Source: Andrena cerasifolii
Lineage: Eukaryota > Arthropoda > Insecta > Hymenoptera > Andrenidae
Assembly: GCF_050908995.1 (NCBI RefSeq)
Contig: NC_135119.1
Coordinates: 682,001-746,000, forward strand
DNA: 64,000 nucleotides
Direction: 5' to 3'
This document shows, one piece after another, positions 36,371-46,866 of this stretch; positions within the stretch are counted from its first letter, which is position 1, and each line of letters begins with the position of its first letter. Made by a program: the position numbers and the translations under genes. Under the pieces are notes generated by a model. It searched no databases and was not told where the DNA came from. It was given only the letters and a program-made list of their open reading frames with translations.

Positions 36371-36851
36371 AACATTCGCTATATTGTTGAACGTCCTCGC
36401 CTTAATCGTTGCTAAACAACCAAGGACAACAAGCCTTTTTGTGTTTTAAATATCGATGGTATATTTTGTGTGCACAACGTAAGAGATAAATACTAATTTT
36501 GAAGCTTTTTTCTACATTTCAACTTTAAGTAAGTACAGATATACTGTCAAGGCAAATCTTCAATTTTATCAATGAAAACGTGTGCGGGCAATGATGGTCG
36601 CTTGACAGTCAGCGCCGGCAACGTGAATACCATTATTCCCCAGGGTAGAATAAACATATCTTTCTTCATTAGAAAAATTGTATTCTGTAGATGGCAAAAA
36701 TACGCCCTAGAGCAACTGGAAAAGTCAATTGGGCTTCCGAAATGCTTGAAAAAGCAGTGTAAAAGTGTATTATTTGCTATCAGTTTGGCTATGATAATGA
36801 TGGCCTCTGGGCCCATTGTGAGTGTTGTGGAAGGGGCACGGCGGATGGATA
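36371..36851. other. Non-coding stretch
   Basis: One 94-codon frame (36572-36856) is open and reads as a mixed hydrophobic sequence, but I recognise no domain. It runs into the terminal repeat of the next element, so I do not call it a gene. Confidence 0.35.
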
Positions 36852-38053
36852 CATAGCCCTAGTAGCACAAAATATTGGTTAAATATTTTTTCTAAATATT
36901 AAAAAAATATTTTTTAGCCACATTTTTTAATATGAAAAAATGTTGATTCCAAATATTATATACACATACTGAAAATGTGAAATAAATGTTTAGGAAATAT
37001 GAATTAAGTGTGAACTAAATATTTAGGAAATGTAAAGTAAATATTAAAAAAAAATGTAGAATAAATATTCGGAAAATGTGAACTAAATATTTAGGAAATG
37101 TAAAGTAAATATTCAGAAAATGTGAAATAAATATTCAGAATTGTAAAATAAATATTCAGGAAATTTGAAATTAATATTTAAAAAATGTGATTTGAATATT
37201 CGGACAATATTAAGTAAACACTTGGAAAACATTTAAATGAACATTAATTTTACATTTATTTAAACAATTTAAGATCTCTGTTATTCATAAATCTGTATAG
37301 AAGCATACAACACATTTGGTAAGTGGAGAAAACATATATTTAAAAATATTTTTTTCATAATATAAAATGAATATTTCCCGAACATTCGGAAAAAATATTT
37401 TGTTTCTAATACTAAATGAATATTTTATTTATATCTGGACAAAAATATTTTTTTCTAATATAAATGAATATTTCCAGTATATTTGGAAAAAATATTTGCT
37501 TCTTAATCTAGAATAAATATTGTATGTATATTTAACCCTTCGTTGGCACTGTGAGTGTGAGCCACCCAGAAGCTGATTTTGACACTCTGTACCTTCTATA
37601 TGCAAAATAAATACCTTTTTTCCAAAGCCAACTTACAAACTATTTTTTCCCTCAAAATATTATATATGAACAATAACTCTGTAGATTTTTAGCTTCTAAT
37701 ATTAAAATTTATAAAAGTTACAATTTTGTAAAGATTTTCTTCGTGTTTCCTCGACATATGGTAATCTAGATTTTTTCACAAGAACTGTGATGAAATTTCA
37801 ATAAAAAAAATATTGGAATACATTCTACGGACCATGAAATTATTGACCCATGATTTTTTTCATAACGATTGGATTCTTCAGATGAGAATGGCAGTCGTTC
37901 AAAAATTGTTTTGCGTGTGAGCCACCCAAGTATGTCAAAGTTGATCGAAAAAAGAGGTGTGTCAACGAAGGGTTAAATATCAAAGAAAGCTTGAACCTCT
38001 TTTTAATATTGGACGTTTGTGTATTCAATATTTTGTGCTACTAGGAAGCTATG
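36852..38053. mobile_element. Inverted-repeat element with AAATATT repeats
   Basis: The left end CATAGC plus CTAGTAGCACAAAATATTG pairs with the right end CAATATTTTGTGCTACTAG plus GCTATG. The left half repeats units of the form AAATATTTAGGAAATGTGAA about every 30-40 bases; the right half holds the complementary style. A piggyBac-like MITE is nested at 37536-37972. I see no target duplication, so the class is unassigned. Confidence 0.7.
37536..37972. mobile_element. TTAA-flanked piggyBac-like MITE, nested
   Basis: TTAA at 37532-37535 and 37973-37976 flanks ends CCCTTCGTTG and CAACGAAGGG. The phrase GTGAGCCACCCA occurs near each end. It is related in style to 6986-7339, whose right end also reads CGAAGGG-TTAA. 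It has no transposase. Confidence 0.8.
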
Positions 38054-38275
38054 CGAAAAATGTAACAGCCCCTAGACCGCGATTTCCCGGAACGTGACCG
38101 CTATTACTCATCTCAAACACATCTTTTCTGTATTTTGTAATTTTATTGGATAAATCAATATCAAATTAATTATTTTCGTATCCTACGAATAGGTTGATAG
38201 TTTAAGTTTACAAAAAAAATCATTTTCAAGAAATATTGCACCTTATACCTTGGTTTTATTACACTTATTGCTTAA

Positions 38276-38960
38276 GGGGACTAGGCAGTCGAAAAATCGA
38301 TTTTTTTATTGCATTTTCCGAAAGTACTATCTGTTGCAATTAAATAGGCTGTGTTTGTTCTGGATTAATATTCGGTAATATATTTAGATATGAAGTTTAC
38401 AATGAAATAATACTTTGAAATCAGTCTTATAAAAATTCTTGCACTTGTATCTCTTTGGTCTCATTTTTCTCTCGACGCACCCGCCCAGGCCTAGACACGC
38501 TTGCTTGTCCTGTCTAGAAAGGCAACTCGATGGGTGGTAGGATGCCTCTCTCGTAGTTCGGTAGCTGGCCGAACAGCGCTGTCTTAAGCACGAACAACAT
38601 GCCCACTCGAGAATATATATATGCATCAAATAATTTACATCAACACTATCTTTTCTGAATAAAATGTCGCTTGGTTTATAGTAAATTTCGCAAAATTGTA
38701 GATTTTGCAGCTGAAAACGTCAAGCGACAACCTATAGCGTCGACTTTGCCCAGAAACTTCAAAAGCGTTTTTATCGAATCTTTTTGTCTCTTGTTTTTTT
38801 TCCTGATTGCGAGCGAATGGAGGTTCAGATCGACTTGCAAAAATTACAGGATGTGTAAAACACGTACCATTCCACGTGGAACCTCTGATACAGTTCATAA
38901 AATTCAAGACTTTTATAAAAAAAATATAAAGTCACCGGTTCTTAGTTGCGTACAAACAAG
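38276..38960. mobile_element. TTAA-type foldback, GGGGACTAGGCAGTC family, half copy
   Basis: The left end GGGGACTAGGCAGTCGA follows TTAA at 38272-38275 and the body matches one arm of the complete copy at 45631-46129. Similarity fades near the palindrome centre (about 38950) and no right arm follows, so half is missing. A separate 309-base insert interrupts it at 38336-38644. Confidence 0.7.
38336..38644. mobile_element. Unclassified 309-base insertion
   Basis: It interrupts sequence that is continuous in the related copy at 45631-46129, and is flanked by ACTATCTGTT (38326-38335) and ACTATCTTTT (38645-38654), a probable 10-bp target duplication with one mismatch. The insert has no inverted ends. 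Its middle is GC-richer than its neighbours. A duplication of this length would fit a retroposed sequence, but there is no poly-A. An 81-codon minus-strand frame (38384-38629) runs through it and is not recognised. Confidence 0.5.
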
Positions 38961-38989
38961 AACGAATTTTTCTCGAACAAATCGCCGTT

Positions 38990-39430
38990 TTTCGGGCACC
39001 AATCGCACAATTTTTATTTAATTTTTGTTTTTATAGGTTCCACTGGAAATTATGAATCCAACAAATAAAAATCACACCTTTTAAATCGGATTACGTCACA
39101 TTTTAAGACTGATAATAAGGCAAAACCACAGAAAAACGTTAAAATGTTTATTACTCCGCAGCGCCATTTTTAAAGCACATATATATTTCATACCAATTAT
39201 TTTTCAATCTGTATGGTAGTCATAAACATTGGGTAAAAGGATACATCTGGATTTGCTTTCATTCTTTTACAAATAAATAAAGAACAGGGTCTCTTTCTCA
39301 CGAAAAACGACTGCCTTGTCTCCTTAAATTTACATTTTGGTTGAAAATTGTACTGCTGCATGATACTATTTATAATATATTCATACAAGTGGCAAAGAAA
39401 CTAGGAATTTTTAACTCATCGAACGAGCAC
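38990..39430. other. Non-coding stretch
   Basis: No gene or repeat that I can support. Confidence 0.5.
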
Positions 39431-39798
39431 TTACGAGGAGAGGACCAGCACTGGAGACGCGCTTTTGTAATAAGTCATACTTATGTACTTATATTATCAA
39501 ATTAAGTAGGGCTCCATGGGATGCAACTGGTCATTTGTTTTCGAGATATTTGCGTTTAAACAATCGGCTATAATAGTCTAAACACTAAACACTCGGAATT
39601 AATACATTTGTCCAAATTGGATCTAAACGGGGATCAATCTAGTGATCTCCGGATTTATGCAGGCGTCAACGCTCACCGCGCACTGCCACCGTACTGCGCG
39701 AATAAAAAGCTATTAATTTCGTGTGTCGACTACGATAACCGAACTTTTAAATGGAAATACCTCGAAAGCAAATGGCACTGCTGGTCTTCTCCTCGTTA
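39431..39798. mobile_element. Short inverted-repeat element containing a tRNA-like segment
   Basis: The ends TTACGAGGAGAGGACCAGCA and TGCTGGTCTTCTCCTCGTTA are imperfect inverted repeats. The interior includes a tRNA-like stretch at 39628-39692. I see no clear target duplication. Confidence 0.5.
39628..39692 (-). repeat. tRNA-derived SINE-like fossil
   Basis: On the minus strand it reads a possible A box (TGGCAGTGCGCGG), an anticodon-arm-like GAGCGTTGACGCC, and GGAGATCAC followed by a degenerate B box (AGATTGATCCC). The order and spacing fit a tRNA-derived SINE head. Stems are too damaged for a working tRNA. Confidence 0.35.
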
Positions 39799-40040
39799 GA
39801 ACAAAATTCAAATATTAATATTTTAATGTTTTGTTTCAATCATTGAGATGTTGATAATGTAGGTACGTATGAGATACAAATGAAACTTAAGTGTTAACAA
39901 GGAATACCTAGGTACTATAAAATAACGAACATTTATGGGGCGTGTCCTCCGTTCCTTTAAGAGAACATTTCTATCCCCACTACTTTGTCCGTACTCGCCG
40001 CGCCGCGCCGCCACGGGTGCGATCAGTGATTGATCGTGAT

Positions 40041-40809
40041 TAGTGTTCCGTCTCGAGAAATTTTATAATTGCTTATTTCTTATTTCTCGAGAAATACTGT
40101 TTTCTCAGTGGAGAAGATTCGACATTATTGACTGGTGAAGGTGCTCGTTAATTCCAATTTAACAATTTAGAAAAATTGTATACCTACTGAATTAAGTAAT
40201 GAGTTTCTTGTGGCTATTAAAGAAGAAATATCGAAAAGAATAGACAAAACTATTCTATCCCTTGTCAAATTTTTGCACAGGTAATCCAGAATATCTTTCA
40301 AAAAGATTCAAAAGACGCGTTTTTTTCATCTAAGTAGCTAGACTTTTCGGAAAATATAACAGTAATCATGGTTCTCCTGAAAATACTAAAAAACTTACGG
40401 ATCCTCAATAATGAAGAATTACCATTAAGAAGAGTCCGAAGAATTTAATATCAACCAAGAAGAAGATAAATTCCGGACTTTAAAAAAAGGAATTTCATAC
40501 TTTTCAGTCCAATGACAAAACAAAAAAAGGAATAGATTAAAAAACTTTTTTAAAACAAACAAGTAACTAATAAATAAATGTATGAATTATATTTATAATC
40601 TCTTTTCATTTATACAAGTTTTGTGCAAATTAGACAGGAATGAAGAATTAGTTAAAGTTTTTTTTGTGCTTTTAATAAATATTATCAACATTATTCCTAA
40701 AATATAAATTCTGTAATATTTATTTTAAATTTTTCGAGAATTCTCAAGAAGTATGATCTCATTTCTGATTTCTCGAGAAAGAAAAAATATCGAGAAATCA
40801 GGAACACTA
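40041..40809. mobile_element. hAT-type MITE, TAGTGTTCC family, complete copy
   Basis: Starts TAGTGTTCCGTCTCGAGAAA and ends with GGAACACTA. Flanks ATCGTGAT (40033-40040) and ATCGTGAG (40810-40817) match at 7 of 8 positions. It is 769 bases, has no transposase, and carries the TTTCTCGAGAAA-rich subterminal regions of the family. Confidence 0.85.
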
Positions 40810-41271
40810 ATCGTGAGGGAGAGCGAGAGCATCGAGTTACTAAAAGAAGGCGGCAAAGACGAAAGGCGAGCCGAATAGCATACCCTTTCGTTAAGGCGGC
40901 CGCTTGCCCGCCGAGCGTCGAGACACAATTGTAAATATATTTTTTAAACAGGATTTTTATATATGTATGTAATGTCTTCTAATGCAACGAAGTAATCAGA
41001 ATTTAATTTGATTTATTTAATTTGGACACGTAGAAATCTTACGATGCGCTACGTTACCTAACATCGCCAGAAAAACAACTTCTTCCATATAATTTTAAAA
41101 ATTGCAAATTTGCAAAGTATGTATCATATGGTAGAGTAAAATAATTTGAATTTCGACCGCATAAATCGTTCGAATTAAAAGAGTGTTGTTTCGGCGCACT
41201 GGTTCGATCCTTTGAATATTTAAACAAAAAACTAATTGCAATTTTAAAACAATTTTTTAACAGTTTCCAAC

Positions 41272-42003
41272 GTTTCGGTCAAAATTCTGATTGTAATGAA
41301 ACTCCGTACGATTGTAGAGAATGTCGGAGTATGTAAGAAACGATTTTTTTCTGCAGAAAAACACTCTGAGGGGATGAAATCAGCCCCCAAATTTTCAGCG
41401 ATTTTTCGTTTTTCGAGTATAACTTTGTAACGGTGCGAGGTAGAAGAAAACCGTAAATGGACAAAATGTTCAGTGTTTGATGCCGTATAACGCGCTGCAA
41501 AAGAAATGTTTGTACGTCCAACAATTTATAAATAAAAAAATCCTCGATTGTCAAGTGGCAGATGGTAGTAATATGGACAAAGGCGGAAAATTTTTGAAAA
41601 CAAATAAACAAATGAACCAAAATTTTTTTGCTTTTACATTTTAGTAAACCATTGCGAATTATAACTTTTACACGGAAAAAGATCGTCCCCAACCCTCACG
41701 GTTAGAAATTATATGTAAAATAACGAAAATTTTAATTTATTTATAAATTGTTGGACGTACAAACATTTCTTTTGCAGCGCGTGATACGGCATCAAGCACT
41801 GAACATTTTGTCCATTTACGGTTTTCTTCTACCTCGCACCGTTACAAAGTTATACTCGAAAAACGAAAAATCGCTGAAAATTTGGGGGCTGATTTCACCC
41901 CCTCAGAGTGTTTTTCCGCAGAAAAAAAATCGTTTCTTACATACTCCGACATACTCTATAATCTTACGGAGTTTCATTACAATCAGAATTTTCGGGTTCG
42001 ATA
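41272..42003. repeat. Inner foldback repeat
   Basis: Arms of about 260 bases pair around a centre near 41640. They share AAAATTCTGATTGTAATGAA at the outer end and TTGTTGGACGTACAAACATT near the inner end. The GGGGCTGATTTCACCCCCT motif recalls the foldback in 24629-25062. Confidence 0.8.
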
Positions 42004-42014
42004 TGTTTCCTTGT

Positions 42015-42198
42015 GAGGTAAACAGTGTTAAATCAGGCAAGAACATCCAACAGTATGTATAAAGATATTAGGCATTGTTGGCGTGAATTAATAGAGTTTT
42101 GTCTTTTCAAAAACATTTTAAATTGTCAACGGTTATCGTTCGGGTGCCCTTTGGCATACTGTTTGGATGTTCTTGCCTGATTTAACAATGTTTACCTC
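42015..42198. repeat. Small foldback repeat
   Basis: Arms GAGGTAAACAGTGTTAAATC and its complement, about 42 bases each, with a 100-base spacer. Confidence 0.8.
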
Positions 42199-42461
42199 AG
42201 TCACCAGTCAGCGGACTCGAGAGTCGCATGTCCAACTACGAACGCGACATTTCCACAATCTTTTAAATTCATAAGTTCATTTAATATCAATTTTTATATC
42301 CACTTTTCAAAAAATAAATGAATTTTAACTTTCCTTGAAAATGGTCAGAATTGTTAAAAAAATGTTTCAAAATTGCAATAAGTTTTTGTTTAAATATTCG
42401 AAGGACCGAACCAGTGCGCCGAAACAACACTCTTTTAATATGGCAGAGTGTGACAAAAACT

Positions 42462-42857
42462 AATCGAAAATGTAGAATAAACTTTTTTTATACGATCTTC
42501 GGTTATCGAGAAAAAGAAATTTAAAAATCTGGCAAACATGCGCTCACTAGCAGTACTAGGGTGATTTCATGCGTGAGTATAAGAAGACTACCTACTAAGG
42601 TGAATTTTATTGGAGAAATTACTCAAAACGCTGCCTATGCTGTTGCATACAGAGGTGTGCTCTGTTAAAATAAATTATTCTCCACTCTGTATAATGCATT
42701 ACGCGTCTTTAATTTCTCAAACGCTGCAACAATCTTTGCTTTTACTTTTTCAATGCTTCTATTATACAATTTATATTAAGCCCAACTTTCAATGTTATTT
42801 TTCTCGATAACTGAAGGTTATGGAAAAAAAATGTATTCTACATTTTCCATTCGTTTC
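42462..42857. repeat. Foldback repeat with short arms
   Basis: The left arm AAAATGTAGAATAAAC...TCGGTTATCGAGAAAAA pairs with the right arm TTTTTCTCGATAACTGAAGG...GTATTCTACATTTT, about 55 bases each. It lies directly beyond the nested foldback block. Confidence 0.65.
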
Positions 42858-43108
42858 GGCATCAAGAATCATCCATTCACGTCTGTACTGCGATTACTAG
42901 GTCACACTGTGTTTCCCACTGAATTTGCGTACAGCATTGACAAATATTTCGAGGTAGACACTACTGCAAATATTTGTTGCATCATACAGAAATTGACACA
43001 GCGTGCACCTGCAATTTCTTTTCGCGAATGTATTGAGCACTTAATACCTATTTATCTGCCAATCACATATTGGCATTTTCGTAATACTAATATCAAGTAA
43101 GATATTAA

Positions 43109-43806
43109 GGGGGTTTGAACCCTCGGAAAATGTATACATTTTGGGGATTTTTTTACAAGTCAACGGCTTGATGAAGATTTCCCGTTTTCTTACTATCTTT
43201 ACATAGTATTATGAACTACTTAAAAAAAAAGTTTGAGTTAACAAACTATTGTTTTTCGGAAATTGTGCATACATATCCGAAAGTCTCTCGATTTTAGACG
43301 GCTAAACGGTGGGCCTGAAAACAGCTGTATGTCGTGTCTGAAATCAAAAACAATAAAATCTGCTTATAAAGTATGTCGATAGCTATCGCCAAACGGGGCA
43401 GATTTTTAAAATTTTGAAAAATAAGGAAATGGTGAGAGATCAAAGGTAAAGTTATATTTTTCTAAGAGAAAATCCCAACTTTTTTCTTTATAAATAGTAA
43501 ACGGGGAATCGGAATAAAAAAAGCCTTCGTTGGACGATGTGGAATTTTATTACCATCCTGCATGCAAAGTTGAAAGTGAATTGGTTGAACGTAGAGTGAG
43601 TTTTTAGGCCCACCGTTTAGCCGTCTATAATCGAGAGACTTTCGTATATGTATGTACAACTTCCGAAAAACAATAGTTTTTTAACTGAAACTTTTTTTAT
43701 AAGTAGTTCATAATACTATGTAAAGATAGTAAAAAAACAGGAAATCTTTATCAAGCCGTTGACTTGTAAAAAAATCCACAAAATGTACACATTTTCCGAG
43801 GGATCA
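43109..43806. mobile_element. Second copy of the GGGGGTATACCC foldback, right end clipped
   Basis: It follows TTAA at 43105-43108, starts GGGGGTTTGAACCCTCGG and ends CCGAGGGATCAAAC without the final CCCCC-TTAA. It matches 32197-32916 arm for arm, with more substitutions and a replaced stretch near 43320-43400. Confidence 0.8.
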
Positions 43807-45403
43807 AACACTAGTCTAGACACTCATTTTTGAAGATGATATTTGGAAATTAATTCTGGAAAACCTATCGCGCCTACAGGGCAGGGGTTTGGCACACACA
43901 TTTAGTAATGTTTGACCTATCAACACAAATTTTTAGAATGCATTATATTGAAATTTATACAAGTTACACGCCGAAGGGCAGGTCATGTCATCAAAAACCG
44001 GCCCCATCGGGCGCACGAACTGCGGCCGTGCTAGTCATAAGAAACGAAAGTACCAAAGATTTTTTAAAACTATATGAGTGTAGTTATCGCTCGAACTAGA
44101 TGTAACCAAGTGCGGACATTGTTACCGAAATCGCAGCGGTTTAAAAATTTATATTTGCTTTTTTCGACTTTTCTTGAGCTAAAACAAGGTGTGGGGGAGG
44201 TTGTATTAAAACTATTGATATAATTCTAGTTCCAGCTATAGGTACACATTCACTTTGAATGTGTGTAAAATTTTAGCTCAATCGGTCCAGTACTTTTTGA
44301 GAAAAATGTGCGCTCGAATTAAAAAAATTGTTTCAAGAAAAACGCGTTTAAAGTTTTCATGCAGTTACGACCTATACGACTGAAGTTACGGTAGATAACG
44401 ACTAATTTCTGTAACTTATCCCTAATCTGCTATACCAGGACCGTAGAGGAAACCATCCTCAGCTTAAAAAAAAAACATGTTGGGCAGCTCTCTCTTCTCT
44501 GCTGTCAGTCATAACCTCTTTAGATACAAGGATCGAGGGAACGATTACGTGCCACGCTGGGGCCTTAAGCCCCTATAACTCTGGGAGTTCTACGAATTTC
44601 ACCTTAATATTTTATGGACATATTTTCGAAACCCTGAACTATTAAAAAATCAAAAAAAAAAACAAATCGAATTTTTGGGTAGAATATCCCCTTAATGATA
44701 TGTATTCGAGTAATGCAATAAATATTTCCAATAGTGTGAATACCATATTAATCCACCCACTCTTGTATTTTATTCCAACAGTTTTAGTAACTGATTAATA
44801 ATTAGCTAACTACATATGTATCTTTCGAAAACAGGAAAAATAATCTACTTAGCAATGGTACACATATTTGTGTAGCGCAGGAACCGAACACAAGTGAAAG
44901 AATTCGGATCCGACGCTCGTAGCACGAACTTCCGTCGAGGATGGCGAAGAGTCCGTGTGTGTAGACGGTGGAGGTCGCACGGGGAGGTTGTTAAAGCTCG
45001 TAAACGAGATAGACTATCGGCGGAATTTCCTTGATCCTCGATAATGCGGTGGAAACAATTTACACGCGTCCGTTTGCAGGGGCGAATGAAAGCCAGAGTC
45101 CGCGCGCGCTACTTTGAGATCTATTGATTTCATTTGACACAAGCCACAACAGATTTTCTACATATTATGTACTACAACAAACTGATAACTGTAAAACATC
45201 TCCCAATTCGTACACTCTGTTTTCGATTAATCTTTGCTGACAAGTAGGGTGCTCAAAAATATTAGGCACGCATATGTTTGTACCTGCCATGTTCACGGAG
45301 GAAAACTGCCCCCCATATTGGTGATGGTAAACCTGGAAAGTAGGTGACGGTGATAGGAAAGGATGTTAATTGTAAGTACGAAAGGTGCTTATTTTCTTAT
45401 AAA
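43807..45403. other. Non-coding stretch with one TTAA-type terminus
   Basis: No gene is seen. A likely single element end, TAGAATATCCCC followed by TTAA, lies at 44680-44695. I could not find its partner. A GC-richer patch lies at 44890-45120. Confidence 0.4.
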
Positions 45404-45626
45404 GGTACATATACACGACGACACTTTTGTGTCTAGAACAAGTGCCTTCTGTGTCTAGCTAGAGCTAGGTGCAGTGTCTGCAGTCTAGTTCTAGCTGCAA
45501 CTCCCGCGACGATAGGTCAAATTCAGTGTCGCGGATTGCTCTAGGCAGTTTCCAATCATCCGGAAATTTTTTTGAGTGTCGCATACACTTGACCTAGACA
45601 CAAAAGTGTCGTCGCGTAGACGTACC
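45404..45626. mobile_element. Foldback element rich in GTGTCTAG words
   Basis: Inverted ends share CGACGACACTTTTGTGTCTAG and its complement. The middle repeats CTAGCTAGAGCTAGG-like words. TTAA at 45627-45630 flanks the right side, shared with the next element; the left flank is TAAA (45400-45403). Confidence 0.7.
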
Positions 45627-45630
45627 TTAA

Positions 45631-46129
45631 GGGGACTAGGCAGTAGAAAAATTGATTCTTTTGAACATGTCATTTCGGCGCAAACCTCTGATATGGTCCG
45701 TAAAAATTCAAGATTTTCATAAAAAAATTAAGAAGTCACCGGATTTTGGTAGCATACAAACAATGATGATGCGCTACCAAAATCCGGTGACTTTTTATTT
45801 TTTTTTATGAAATTCTCGAATTTTTACGGACCCTATAAGAGGTTTGCGCCGAAATGACACATGTTCTACGCATCCTGCAATTTTTTCCAAGTCGATTTGA
45901 ACCTCAATTCGCTCGCAATCAGGAAAAAATGAAGAGGAAAAAAAAATTCCAGAAAAACGCATTTAATGTTTCTGGGCAAAGGCGACGTTATAGGTTGCCG
46001 CTTGACGTTTTTAGCTGCCAAATCAACAATTTTGCAAATTTTACTATAAACCAAGCGGCATTTTATTGAGAACAGATAGTACTTTCGGAAAATGCAATAA
46101 AAAATCGATTTCTCGACTGCCTGGTCCCC
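45631..46129. mobile_element. TTAA-flanked foldback, GGGGACTAGGCAGT family
   Basis: TTAA at 45627-45630 and 46130-46133 flanks ends GGGGACTAGGCAGTAGA and CTCGACTGCCTGGTCCCC. A central palindrome at about 45675-45865 includes GTCACCGGATTTTGGTAGC and its complement. The left arm is shorter than the right, so part of it has been deleted. The frames at 45854-46069 and 45866-46054 are palindrome shadows. Confidence 0.85.
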
Positions 46130-46239
46130 TTAAAGAATAAAATGATGAGAACAGAACTTCAGAAAAATCATAGGTGGCGCCAGTATAGTGCCGCATCTTT
46201 CACAAACATTTTTGTTAACGATATGCATGTATCGGGTCA

Positions 46240-46866
46240 GTGTAATGTAAAATGTCGGATTTTTCACGGAGGAATAAGAATCGTTTGTTAAATTCAAACA
46301 AACATTCCATTCGTCAAAATAGGCTCCGTCTGAGTGTGCGGCCTTTCGTCAATGCGATGCCAGTAATAGGATTCCTCTCTTAAGTCCTAGAGGCCTGGGT
46401 TAGGAGAACACAAAGTTTATGAATGTCCTTTCGACCTCATGTACAATGCGAAATGTTTTATTTCATATGTAATGTTTCAAACCGCGAAACAGGTGGTAAT
46501 CTGTCGGTGAAAGATACGGGGAATATGGGGGATGCGGCAGGATTTTCTAGCCACTCTTACATTGTCGTGAAAGAGGATCGGTCCATGTCTGTTAACTGGT
46601 GTAGGATTCATTGGAGTAAGTTTTCTATGCATTGTCTCAATTTCACGGAAACATGAATCAGTATTAATCGTCCATCCAGACCCCGGAATAAAGAATGAGC
46701 TACACCCCTTGTAGTCCACCACACTGTCACCATGATCTCTCTTGCCTATGCAGAGATGGCTCCGGTTTGTGTCCGGGACGATTACCACGATTAACCCACT
46801 GCAGAGTGTTTCGCGTAATGCTAAAAAGTCAAGAATCTGAAGTGTTCGATCCACAAATTCTTGCAT
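46240..46866 (-). pseudogene. Dead mariner transposase
   Basis: On the minus strand, pieces in different frames follow the order of a mariner DD34D transposase. They are QWVN...KPEPSLH, then VVDYKG...TINTD (first visible catalytic Asp region), then PVNRHGPILFHDNVR (second catalytic Asp in HDN), then PHPPYSPYLSPTDYHLF, then DGAYFDEWN near the C-terminus. At least two frameshifts and several stops break it. About 15-20 residues are missing between HDN and PHPPYS. The third catalytic Asp (usual SPDLAP) is Tyr, codon at 46514-46516. The DNA-binding N-terminus and the element ends were not found. Confidence 0.8.

Larger units (their letters stand above)
41172..42441. mobile_element. Foldback element with two further foldbacks nested inside
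   Basis: The outer arms pair as AAAAGAGTGTTGTTTCGGCG (near 41178) with its complement near 42420, about 100 bases each. Within lie a 0.7 kb foldback (41272-42003) and a smaller one (42015-42198). Frames at 41279-41692 and 41748-42062 are mirror images and give nearly the same peptides, the sign of a palindrome rather than genes. Confidence 0.75.

Noticed and set aside
36572..36856. 94-codon plus-strand frame
   Set aside because: Considered as a gene fragment carried by the TA-GGGG end at 34911. No domain was recognised and it runs into the next element's terminal repeat.
41195..41215. GGTTCGATCC, a perfect tRNA B-box-like word
   Set aside because: No A box or tRNA stems at the right distance, and the word lies in a foldback arm.
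41279..42062. Pair of similar frames on opposite strands that look like a duplicated gene
   Set aside because: They are the two arms of one palindrome, so the similarity is structural, not gene duplication.
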